DNA of 5,210 nt from DATLAN01 sp035527455 (GTDB lineage: Bacteria > Planctomycetota > Planctomycetia > Pirellulales > Thermoguttaceae): the NCBI GenBank assembly GCA_035527455.1, contig DATLAN010000334.1, positions 1 to 5,210 of the forward strand, given 5' to 3'. Each line of letters opens with the position of its first letter. Position 1 is the first letter of the stretch. The notes under the pieces were generated by a model. It was given only the letters and a program-made list of their open reading frames with translations. It was not told the origin of the DNA and did not search any database. Below, in pieces: positions 1 through 5,107 of the stretch. The translations under genes were made by a program, and so were the position numbers.

Positions 1-2
1 AG

Positions 3-185
3 GACCGCATGGAGCAGACGGGGATGCGTTGGGAGGTCGAAGGAGCGCAGGCCGTGTTGAGCCTGCGAGCGATCTACGTCAACGAAGACTGGACCTCCTT
101 TCACGCCGCGCGCATCGAGCGGGAACAACAAACGCTCTACCCCTATCGTGACCACCTCGCCAGCTTCCTAAACCACGCAGCTTGA
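3..185 (+). CDS. ISKra4-family transposase, C-terminal end (5' partial)
   Basis: The reading frame is open from the window edge to a TGA at 183-185 and gives 60 residues, starting DRMEQTGMRWEVEGAQ and ending FLNHAA. The block GMRWxxEGAQAxLxLRA, followed by a W-x-x-F-x-x-x-R-I-E-x-E-Q-x-x-LYPY segment, is what I recognise as the C-terminus of ISKra4-family transposases, where a Trp and an acidic residue follow the glycine-rich catalytic core. Most of the protein, including the other catalytic acidic residues, lies to the left of the window. The end looks natural rather than truncated. Seen: the frame, the stop and the motif. Known: the family signature. Inferred: that the element was complete. 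The alternative is a decayed copy whose defects lie outside the window. Confidence 0.72.
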   Translation, partial: DRMEQTGMRWEVEGAQAVLSLRAIYVNEDWTSFHAARIEREQQTLYPYRDHLASFLNHAA

Positions 186-245
186 CGCGATCCGGGGGCT
201 GCAACCAAGGGATGTGATCTTACAACAAAGACACGCACGTTCCAA
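186..245 (+). mobile_element. Probable non-coding right tail of the ISKra4-type element
   Basis: These bases follow the transposase stop directly and contain no credible gene. An IS normally carries a short non-coding tail ending in its inverted repeat. The left end of this element is outside the window, so the exact right end cannot be fixed. The boundary at about 245 is only an estimate. Confidence 0.35.
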
Positions 246-426
246 ATGAAGTCTCAAGTTGACGGGTCTATCTCTTCGAACGGTTCCCACGCCATCTGGT
301 GGCGAGTGACAAGGGGGCTCCAATATTCCTCACTGACGGATATTGGACGCCGATTTGCTTGCTTGTCCAGCGGCCAATGGCTAGCATCGACGATGTCCAT
401 TGGTTTCGGTTTAGCCAGGCAGAACG
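246..426. other. Non-coding region with two small inverted repeats upstream of the AraC fragment
   Basis: No convincing gene is seen here on either strand; the short open frames have no recognisable family character. Two imperfect dyads are visible. One is CCAATATTCC at 320-329 with GGATATTGG at 338-346 (one bulged base). The other is CCAATGG at 374-380 with CCATTGG at 397-403. Both are built on CCAAT/ATTGG, and they lie 24 to 107 bases upstream of the regulator start codon. That is a fair place for operator sites or a transcript hairpin. No good sigma-70 promoter was recognised. Confidence 0.3.
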
Positions 427-771
427 ATGCCCACAACGCTGCAGAGATTCTCAATTGCCGATCTCGATCGAGTTTATTATGCCAAGGCCTGTGACCCGAT
501 CGTCGCCGCCTCGGAAGAGGGAACGATTGAGATTCAGGCGTTGGCTCGCGATTACTACCACGGCAAGCCGATTCCCGACGATGAAATCGCGGCCGTGAAG
601 CATCTAGGCTATTGGGACGCCAGGCTGGATCAAAATTGGGGACTGCCGTGGCATCGGAACGAAGGAATCAAGCTGGCCGCTCTGGAGTCGGGCCAACTTG
701 CCTATGGACTAAAGGCCAAGTATCACAACATTAAGGTCACTGAAGTATCAGTACATCAAGGTCACTTATGA
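427..771 (+). pseudogene. AraC-type transcriptional regulator, truncated after the N-terminal sensor domain
   Basis: The frame opens with ATG at 427 (MPTTLQRFSIADLDRVYYAK) and runs 114 codons. The stretch GYWDARxxQNWGLPWHRNEGIK, followed by LESGQLAYGLKAKYHNIK, matches the cupin-like ligand-binding half of AraC-family regulators. In that family a HRNEGIEI-type strand and a G-x-L-x-F-x-x-x-G strand precede a PGD turn and a TRPWQ segment. Neither the PGD turn nor the C-terminal pair of helix-turn-helix motifs follows. The frame runs into the terminal repeats of an insertion sequence and stops at 769-771. Normal family members of this type are about 270-300 residues, so more than half is missing, and no remainder is seen beyond the IS. 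The product could not bind DNA. The family call is from motif memory, not a search. Confidence 0.6.
718..767 (+). repeat. Left terminal repeats of the IS (two tandem copies, period 25)
   Basis: The inner copy at 743-767 begins AAGTATCAGTACATCAAGG and ends TCACTT. It is the exact reverse complement of 25 bases in the outer right-end repeat. Directly outside it, at 718-741, lies AAGTATCACAACATTAAGG followed by TCACT, which matches the same repeat at 21 of 24 positions. A single G separates the copies. The outer copy overlaps codons KYHNIKVT of the truncated AraC frame, so part of the match could be regulator sequence. Confidence 0.75.
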
Positions 772-788
772 GGTAAATCGAGGGTTTG

Positions 789-847
789 GGATGGGCGGGC
801 GGAACGGAAGGAGGGCGTAGCCCGACTGGAGTTCCGCCCGCCCATCC
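789..847. repeat. 17-bp palindrome with nested hairpin in the IS leader
   Basis: Arms 789-805 and 831-847 are perfect reverse complements; the core of the left arm is GATGGGCGGGCGGAAC. Inside the 25-base loop, GGGC at 813-816 pairs with GCCC at 820-823 across GTA, so the RNA or single strand would fold into a stem, a 7/7 internal loop and a small top stem. It lies between the left IS end and the transposase start. It may block read-through transcription from outside, or be a REP-like element carried in the IS. No T tract follows the 3' arm, so it does not look like a simple intrinsic terminator. Confidence 0.7.
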
Positions 848-882
848 GCCGCCGCTTGGTGGCTCAGGGGCGGGCACTTGCT

Positions 883-912
883 TTGATCTTCCAGGAGTGC
901 GATACCTATCTA
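883..912 (+). promoter_or_regulatory. Weak candidate promoter of the IS transposase
   Basis: TTGATC at 883-888 and TATCTA at 907-912 are separated by 18 bases and stand just upstream of the ribosome binding site at 922-927. Each hexamer matches the sigma-70 consensus only partly, four of six and three of six positions. The placement is plausible, but this is a weak call. Confidence 0.22.
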
Positions 913-921
913 AGAAATCCC

Positions 922-936
922 AAGGAGATCGCAATG
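922..936 (+). promoter_or_regulatory. Strong ribosome binding site with out-of-frame ATG for the IS transposase
   Basis: AAGGAG at 922-927 sits 6 bases ahead of ATG at 934-936, an ideal arrangement. That ATG opens a frame (MTQKGDWQTT...) that is not the transposase frame. The transposase frame begins at ATG 971 in the +1 frame and has no comparable Shine-Dalgarno sequence; only GGCGAG lies upstream. If one base in the A5-GG run at 941-947 is skipped, ATG 934 leads straight into MTQKATGKRRRAMVAAVRRG, a natural-looking basic N-terminus for the helix-turn-helix. A native start at 934 with a +1 shift, or a one-base insertion, is therefore likely. Confidence 0.5.
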
Positions 937-970
937 ACTCAAAAAGGCGACTGGCAAACGACGGCGAGCG

Positions 971-2122
971 ATGGTGGCGGCCGTACGGCGTGGGGACTCC
1001 CAACGCGAGGTTGCCAATCGCTTCGGCGTTGCGCTGTGCACGGTCCAACGCTGGGTGGAGCGGGCCAAAGGGCGACGCCTCGACCGGGTCGATTGGAGCG
1101 GTCGTTCGCGGGCACCCAAACGCACAGGGCGTACCAAGGCGGCAATCGAACAACAGGTGCTTACGATTCGCCGATGGCTGAAGGATCACAGTGTCTTGGG
1201 CGAGTACGGTGCGGCCGCGATTCGACGCGAGTTGGAAGCCCGAGAGATCGAACCGTGTCCGTCGATTCCCACCATCGGCCGGATTCTCCAACGTCGGGGC
1301 GTCTTGGATGGTCGCAAGCGAACACGTCGGCCGCCGCCACCGAGAGGCTGGTACCTGCCCGACGTGGCGGCCGAGAACGTCGAGTTGGACAGCTTCGATA
1401 CCATCGAAGGCCTGGCCATCCGCGGAGGACCGCATTTGGCGGTTTTCACAGGCGTTTCGCTGCATGGAGGCTTGGTGGCGGCGTGGCCCGCACGATCCGT
1501 ATCCGCCAAGGGCACGCTGGATGCCCTGGTGGAACACTGGCGGGAAGTAGGGCTTCCCGCCTATGCGCAGTTCGACAACGACAACCGTTTCACGGGCCCC
1601 CGTCAGCACCCCGATGCCATCGGCCGCGTGATCCGCATGTGCTTGAGTCTGGATGTGACTCCCGTGTTCGTTGTGCCTACCGAACACGGCTTCCAGGCAG
1701 CCATCGAGAGCTTCAACGGCCGCTGGCAGGACAAAGTCTGGTCCCGCTTCGAACATCGCTCTCTGAGAGGTCTGAAAACGCGATCGGCCAAGTACATCGC
1801 CGCCGCTCGAAGCCGAACTGCCGCGCGGATCGAATCGGCTCCCTCGCGGCGCCCGTTTCCCAAACGATGGCGATTGAACCTGCAAAAACATCCGCAAGGC
1901 ACAATCATCTACCTCCGACGCACCAACGACAAAGGCCGTATCAGTCTGCTGGGACACACCTTCGCTGTCGATCGCCACTGGCTGCATCGCCTCGTCCGTG
2001 CCGAGGTCGATCTCGATGCGGATCAGCTTCGCGTCTTCGCCCTGCGAACACGTGAACCAACCGATCAACCGCTCCTCAAGGAGCTGCCATACACCCTTCC
2101 AAGAAAGCCGTTCAAAGAGTGA
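971..2122 (+). CDS. IS transposase, helix-turn-helix plus rve/DDE integrase core (IS481-like)
   Basis: This 383-residue protein should cut and join the IS ends. Residues about 5-32 (RRGDSQREVANRFGVALCTV and QRW) form a helix-turn-helix. A second, winged-helix-like segment at about 65-115 holds HSVLGEYGAAAIRRELEAR. The integrase-core fold spans about 135-262. Its likely catalytic triad is D140 or D143 (VELDSFD), D202 or D204 (QFDNDNRF) and E246 (AAIESFNGRWQDK). The last Asp-Glu spacing of about 42-44 is wider than the usual 35. A C-terminal beta-rich domain at about 308-360 (GTIIYLRR, KGRISLLGHTF) resembles that of IS21 and IS481-type transposases. The core is intact, but the start is doubtful: the best ribosome binding site serves ATG 934 in another frame. 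The stop lies in the inner right repeat. The long minus-strand frame opposite (737-2266) is a shadow. The family placement is by motif only. Confidence 0.82.
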   Translation: MVAAVRRGDSQREVANRFGVALCTVQRWVERAKGRRLDRVDWSGRSRAPKRTGRTKAAIEQQVLTIRRWLKDHSVLGEYGAAAIRRELEAREIEPCPSIPTIGRILQRRGVLDGRKRTRRPPPPRGWYLPDVAAENVELDSFDTIEGLAIRGGPHLAVFTGVSLHGGLVAAWPARSVSAKGTLDALVEHWREVGLPAYAQFDNDNRFTGPRQHPDAIGRVIRMCLSLDVTPVFVVPTEHGFQAAIESFNGRWQDKVWSRFEHRSLRGLKTRSAKYIAAARSRTAARIESAPSRRPFPKRWRLNLQKHPQGTIIYLRRTNDKGRISLLGHTFAVDRHWLHRLVRAEVDLDADQLRVFALRTREPTDQPLLKELPYTLPRKPFKE

Positions 2123-2187
2123 CCTTGATGTACTGATACTTGCCATTGCTGCAACAGAAAAGTGACCTTGATGTACTGATACTTGCC
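2118..2187 (-). repeat. Right terminal repeats of the IS (two copies, period 43)
   Basis: Two identical 27-base copies lie at 2118-2144 and 2161-2187. Each begins AGTGACCTTGATGTACTGAT and ends ACTTGCC. A 16-base spacer at 2145-2160 separates them. They are the inverted counterparts of the left-end repeats. The transposase stop TGA at 2120-2122 lies inside the inner copy. Repeated sites at an IS end are usually transposase binding sites. Confidence 0.85.
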
Positions 2188-2195
2188 CGGTAACC

Positions 2196-3587
2196 ATGAG
2201 GAGGCAGGACGTATCGCGACGCGGATTCATTCGCGAGGCATCAGCCGGCGCGGCGGCGGCCGTCACGGCGGGAGCCGTTGGCGCTTACGGAGACGTCGTC
2301 AAGAAGGCCGATACGCTGGCGGCGCTGGGCGGCAGTCCCGTGAGAACAGAGCCCTTTCCTGCGTGGCCGCAGATCATTTCGGATATCGAACGGTCGCTTG
2401 TCTCTGCGTTTCGCTCCGGGAAGTGGACCCGGCAGTTGGGTGAGGGGCGACGTGGCGCGGGGCAGGTCGGAACTTTCGAACAACGGTTCGCCGAGTTGGT
2501 CGGGGCCAAACACTGTCTGGCGACGGGCTCGTGCACCCAGGCGTTACATACGGCCCTGCACTCGGTTGGCGTCGGGGCCGGCGACGAGGTTCTCGTTGCC
2601 CCCTGCACGTACATCGCGTCCATCCAGGCAGTGCTCCTCTGCAATGCGCTGCCCGTGTTTGTGGACGTCGATATCGACACCTTCCAGATGGATCCCGGCA
2701 AGATAGGGCCGCTGGTTAATGCGAATACACGGGCGGTCGAGCCGGTCCATATTGGCGGGATACCCTGCAGCATGGAAAGACTCATGGCCGTCGCGAAGAA
2801 GCACGGCCTGAAAGTGGTCGAAGACGCTGCTCAGGCCCACCTCGCCGAGTTCCGGGGGAAGAAGTGCGGCACGTTCGGCGAACTGGGCTGCTTCAGCTTT
2901 CAGACCAGCAAAGTGATTGCCTGCGGCGAGGGAGGCGCGATTGTCGGCGATGACGAGGAGCTGATGGAGAAATGCTACACGTTCCATAACATCGGCATGT
3001 CAACTTCCCGTGAGAGTGACGGCATCGGCACGAAATACCGAATGAACGAGTTTGAGGCGGCCGTTTTGAACCCCCAGCTTGCGACGCTTGCGGAACAGAC
3101 AAGAACCAGAAACGACAACGCCGCGTACCTTGCCCGTCGGCTGGAGGAGATCCCGGGAATAGCGCCCCAAAAACTGCACGAGGGAGTTACCCAGGCGGCC
3201 TACTACATTTACGGGTTCCGATATCAGAAGGAGCAGTTCAACGATGCCCCGAAGGAGAAATTCCTGAGGGCGCTGCGGGCGGAAGGTATTCGGTTCACGA
3301 CCATGTACTTCGACCAGTTGAACAGGCAGCCATTCATCGAGAGCACGCTGAGCTCGCGAACGTTTCAGAAGATGTTTTCAAGAGAGCGACTCGATAGGTA
3401 TCGCGAGCAAAACCAGTGCCCCCGCAACGACCAACTGTCGGCGGAAGGCGTATGGCTTCCCCAGTATGCGTTTCTCGGCGACAAGAAGCTGATGGATGAT
3501 ATCGCCGATGCAATGGCGAAGATCCACGACGGCAGGGACCAGCTCGCCAAGGTGCGAGGACGCGGTCGCCAACGGGAGGCCCCGTGA
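2196..3587 (+). CDS. Tat-leader DegT/DnrJ/EryC1/StrS-family PLP aminotransferase
   Basis: The 463-residue protein belongs to the DegT/DnrJ/EryC1/StrS family of fold-type I PLP enzymes, which mostly transaminate keto-sugars. A twin-arginine leader is visible: SRRGFI at 7-12, an Ala/Gly-rich h-region to about residue 30, and possible cleavage after VGA. Enzyme features follow in order: GSPVR at 46-50; an SGKWTR-type motif at 74-79; a phosphate-binding segment ATGSCTQALHTAL at 109-121; PCTYIAS at 136-142; the cofactor pair D210 and Q213 in VVEDAAQAH; and the Schiff-base lysine K239 in CFSFQTSK, followed by GEGG at 244-247. The C-terminal CPRNDQLSAEGVWLPQ is typical of the family. Nothing essential is missing. 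The ATG is only 8 bases from the IS end and has no clear Shine-Dalgarno sequence, so the native leader appears lost. No better in-frame start exists near the leader. The substrate cannot be read from the sequence. Some family members are dehydratases, but the lysine favours transamination. Confidence 0.9.
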   Translation: MRRQDVSRRGFIREASAGAAAAVTAGAVGAYGDVVKKADTLAALGGSPVRTEPFPAWPQIISDIERSLVSAFRSGKWTRQLGEGRRGAGQVGTFEQRFAELVGAKHCLATGSCTQALHTALHSVGVGAGDEVLVAPCTYIASIQAVLLCNALPVFVDVDIDTFQMDPGKIGPLVNANTRAVEPVHIGGIPCSMERLMAVAKKHGLKVVEDAAQAHLAEFRGKKCGTFGELGCFSFQTSKVIACGEGGAIVGDDEELMEKCYTFHNIGMSTSRESDGIGTKYRMNEFEAAVLNPQLATLAEQTRTRNDNAAYLARRLEEIPGIAPQKLHEGVTQAAYYIYGFRYQKEQFNDAPKEKFLRALRAEGIRFTTMYFDQLNRQPFIESTLSSRTFQKMFSRERLDRYREQNQCPRNDQLSAEGVWLPQYAFLGDKKLMDDIADAMAKIHDGRDQLAKVRGRGRQREAP

Positions 3588-3733
3588 TGCGTGTCGCGTG
3601 ACGCTGAAAGCGTTCAGAGACCTCGGGCGGGCGTCACTGGCATCTTGCCGGTGCTGGGCCGGCAATCGCACTGGACGGAGAGGCGGTGCAGCGGGAAAAT
3701 GCTGTGGGTAAGTAACGCTAACGGAGATGAAAG
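3588..3733. other. Spacer between the two enzyme genes
   Basis: This 146-base spacer holds no gene. It contains the hairpin cluster at 3598-3665 and a Shine-Dalgarno GGAG at 3723-3726, 7 bases before the start of the next gene. The gap is long for tight translational coupling, but the two genes could still share a transcript. Confidence 0.5.
3598..3665. repeat. Overlapping REP-like hairpins after the aminotransferase gene
   Basis: Three dyads overlap. GTGACGC at 3598-3604 pairs with GCGTCAC at 3631-3637 and encloses a small hairpin CTGAAAGCGTTCAG at 3604-3617. CACTGGCA at 3635-3642 pairs with TGCCGGTG at 3646-3653 across a TCT loop, with one G-T wobble. TTGCCGG at 3645-3651 pairs with CCGGCAA at 3659-3665. 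The last two share bases and exclude each other. No T tract follows, so this is either a REP-like element or a Rho-dependent or processing site rather than a classical terminator. Confidence 0.45.
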
Positions 3734-4978
3734 ATGGAACTGAATCGTCGGCGTTTTCTCGGGCTGGCTGCCGGCGCGGGGGCCGTGCCGTTGGTGGCGG
3801 GGGTTGGGGCGGCCCGGGCGGAGTCGGGCGTTGACGTCGAGGCGTTGGAGAGGGCCGCGGCGGAGCCGGTGATTTGGCCGGACGTGGTGGGGGCGCCGGT
3901 GGTGATTGAGGCGGTGGAGCTGCTCAAGAAGGGGCGGGAGTGGTTCGTGCGCGTGCGGTCGAAGGATGGGGCGGAGGGGATCGCCGTGACGAACGGGCGG
4001 GGCCCGTATCTGCACGCGATCTTCAATCAGTTGGTCGCGCCGTACTTCGTGGGCAAGGACGCGCGGGAGCTGGAGCGGCACCTGTTCGAGGTCTATCGGT
4101 TCCGCAGCAACTACAAGCTGCAGGGGCTGGCGCTTTGGTGCCCGGTGGCGTGGGTCGAGTTCGCCCTGCTCGACATGCTGGGGCGGATCAAGGGGCAGTC
4201 GATCGCCAAGCTGACCGGCGGCGTGGTGCGGCGGGAGGTGCCCTTCTACATCGCCAGTGGGCGGCGGGATTCGACCCCGGAGGAGGAGGTCGAGTATCTG
4301 GCGCAGCTCGTGGAGGAGACCGGGGCGAAGGCCGTCAAGTTCCGCGTGGGCGGGCGCATGAGCCGGAACGCGGACGCCATGCCCGGGCGCACGGAGAAGC
4401 TGATTCCGCTCGCCCGGAAAACCCTCGGCGACGCGATCGCGATCCACGCCGACTCGAACAGCTCGTACGATCCGCCCAAGGCGATCGAGGTGGGTCGGAT
4501 GCTGGAGGAGATCGGGGCGGTCTATTTCGAGGAGCCGTGTCCTTTCGATCACCTGGAGGACACGAAGCGGGTGGCCGACGCCCTCGTGATCCCCGTGGCG
4601 GGCGGCGAGCAGGAGTACAGCCGGCGGCGGTTCCGCTGGATGATCGCCAACCGCGGCGTGGACGTCGTGCAGCCCGACCTGCACTACTACGGCGGCATGA
4701 TCCGCTCGATCCGGGTGGCGCGGATGGCGGCGGTGGCGGGGATGCCCACGACGGTGCACATCTCGGGCGGGTTCGGGTTTGTCTACATGCTGCACTTTGC
4801 CGCGCGCACGCCGGACATCGGCCGCTACCAGGAATACAAGCGCGAGATCGATCGATACCGCGACTGGTTCGACCCGCCGCTGGCGAGCAAGGACGGGTCG
4901 CTCGTGGTTCCGTCGGGCCCGGGCGTGGGGATCGTCGACATCCGGAGCGTGCTGAAGGGGGCGGAGCGGGTGGTGTGA
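3734..4978 (+). CDS. Tat-leader enolase-superfamily enzyme, mandelate racemase-like
   Basis: The 414-residue protein shows the mandelate racemase/muconate lactonizing enzyme layout: an N-terminal capping domain at about 50-165 and a beta-barrel to about 380. Such enzymes abstract the proton next to a carboxylate and usually racemise hydroxy acids or dehydrate sugar acids. Visible residues: K202-x-R204 in AVKFRVG, where the subgroup usually has K-x-K; metal ligands D240 (ADSNSSY), E266 (YFEEPCP) and E292 (GGEQEYS); and the dyad D315 (VQPDLHYYGG) and H342 (TVHISGG). The 27-residue D-H spacing equals that of D270-H297 in mandelate racemase. The leader MELNRRRFLGLAAGAG, with AxA cleavage at about A29, predicts Tat export. 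GGAG lies 7 bases before the ATG. GC at third codon positions is very high: 39 of 41 in codons 186-226. The exact substrate is unknown; a sugar-acid dehydratase is my first guess. Confidence 0.9.
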   Translation: MELNRRRFLGLAAGAGAVPLVAGVGAARAESGVDVEALERAAAEPVIWPDVVGAPVVIEAVELLKKGREWFVRVRSKDGAEGIAVTNGRGPYLHAIFNQLVAPYFVGKDARELERHLFEVYRFRSNYKLQGLALWCPVAWVEFALLDMLGRIKGQSIAKLTGGVVRREVPFYIASGRRDSTPEEEVEYLAQLVEETGAKAVKFRVGGRMSRNADAMPGRTEKLIPLARKTLGDAIAIHADSNSSYDPPKAIEVGRMLEEIGAVYFEEPCPFDHLEDTKRVADALVIPVAGGEQEYSRRRFRWMIANRGVDVVQPDLHYYGGMIRSIRVARMAAVAGMPTTVHISGGFGFVYMLHFAARTPDIGRYQEYKREIDRYRDWFDPPLASKDGSLVVPSGPGVGIVDIRSVLKGAERVV

Positions 4979-5037
4979 GGTGTAAGAGGGCCTTGGTGGT
5001 GCGGCTTCGAGGGGCGCTACCAGCCCGTTGAAAAGGG
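4979..5037. other. Non-coding gap after the enolase-superfamily gene
   Basis: No gene or strong terminator is seen. GGGC and GCCC at about 5013-5027 could form only a short 4-bp stem. The segment leads directly into the REP-like double hairpin. Confidence 0.4.
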
Positions 5038-5090
5038 GTGCCACGGTTGGCTTGTCCAACCGTGCTTCCGGCACTGCTGGACAAGCCAGC
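5038..5090. repeat. REP-like double hairpin with complementary loops, 3' end cut short
   Basis: Hairpin one is CACGGTTGG at 5042-5050 and CCAACCGTG at 5056-5064 around CTTGT, a perfect 9-bp stem. Hairpin two is GCTGG at 5076-5080 and CCAGC at 5086-5090 around ACAAG. The two centres are themselves reverse complements: TGGCTTGTCCA at 5048-5058 and TGGACAAGCCA at 5078-5088. The unit can therefore fold as two hairpins or one long one. The left flank GCACT (5071-5075) of hairpin two would be expected to pair with AGTGC after 5090, but the sequence there changes to TGATTC. Confidence 0.7.
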
Positions 5091-5107
5091 TGATTCTATG
5101 AAAGAGT

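Larger units (their letters stand above)
715..2187 (+). mobile_element. Insertion sequence of about 1.47 kb with rve/DDE transposase
   Basis: The element is bounded by related inverted repeats of about 25 bp and encodes one transposase (971-2122) whose stop codon overlaps the inner right repeat. Between the left repeats and the gene lies a leader of about 165 bases holding a 17-bp palindrome. The left end carries a perfect copy of the repeat (743-767) and a slightly diverged copy outside it (718-741). The right end carries two perfect copies 43 bases apart. I placed the ends at the outermost copies. No convincing target duplication flanks them; only GCC is shared, and it may belong to the repeat. 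The transposase resembles the integrase-core group that includes IS481. If the outer left copy is really regulator sequence, the left end moves to about 743. Confidence 0.75.

Noticed and set aside
254..454. A 66-codon minus-strand frame upstream of the AraC fragment
   Set aside because: No start signal or family likeness was seen, and it overlaps the inverted repeats upstream of the regulator.
856..2055. A 399-codon plus-strand frame overlapping the transposase
   Set aside because: Beyond the first few codons after ATG 934 it has no domain; the DDE core is in the other frame. Only its start region matters, as a possible shifted start.
2118..2187. Two identical 27-base repeats 43 bases apart as a minimal CRISPR array
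   Set aside because: The same repeat occurs inverted at the left IS end, there is only one 16-base spacer, and no cas gene is seen.
737..2266. A 509-codon open frame on the minus strand across the IS
   Set aside because: It lies opposite the transposase, has no recognisable domain and low-complexity ends translated from the terminal repeats, and is explained by the high GC of the transposase gene.
3645..3665. Intrinsic terminator of the aminotransferase gene
   Set aside because: The stem is only 7 bp and no T tract follows, so it was listed only as part of a hairpin cluster.
3940..5031. A 363-codon plus-strand frame overlapping the enolase-type gene
   Set aside because: It is rich in Gly, Arg and Ala, has no motif, and is in a different frame from a gene with all expected active-site residues.
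3614..5074. A 486-codon minus-strand frame, rich in Pro, Arg and His, opposite the enolase-type gene
   Set aside because: Its odd composition and lack of any motif are typical of an antisense shadow of a gene with very high third-position GC.
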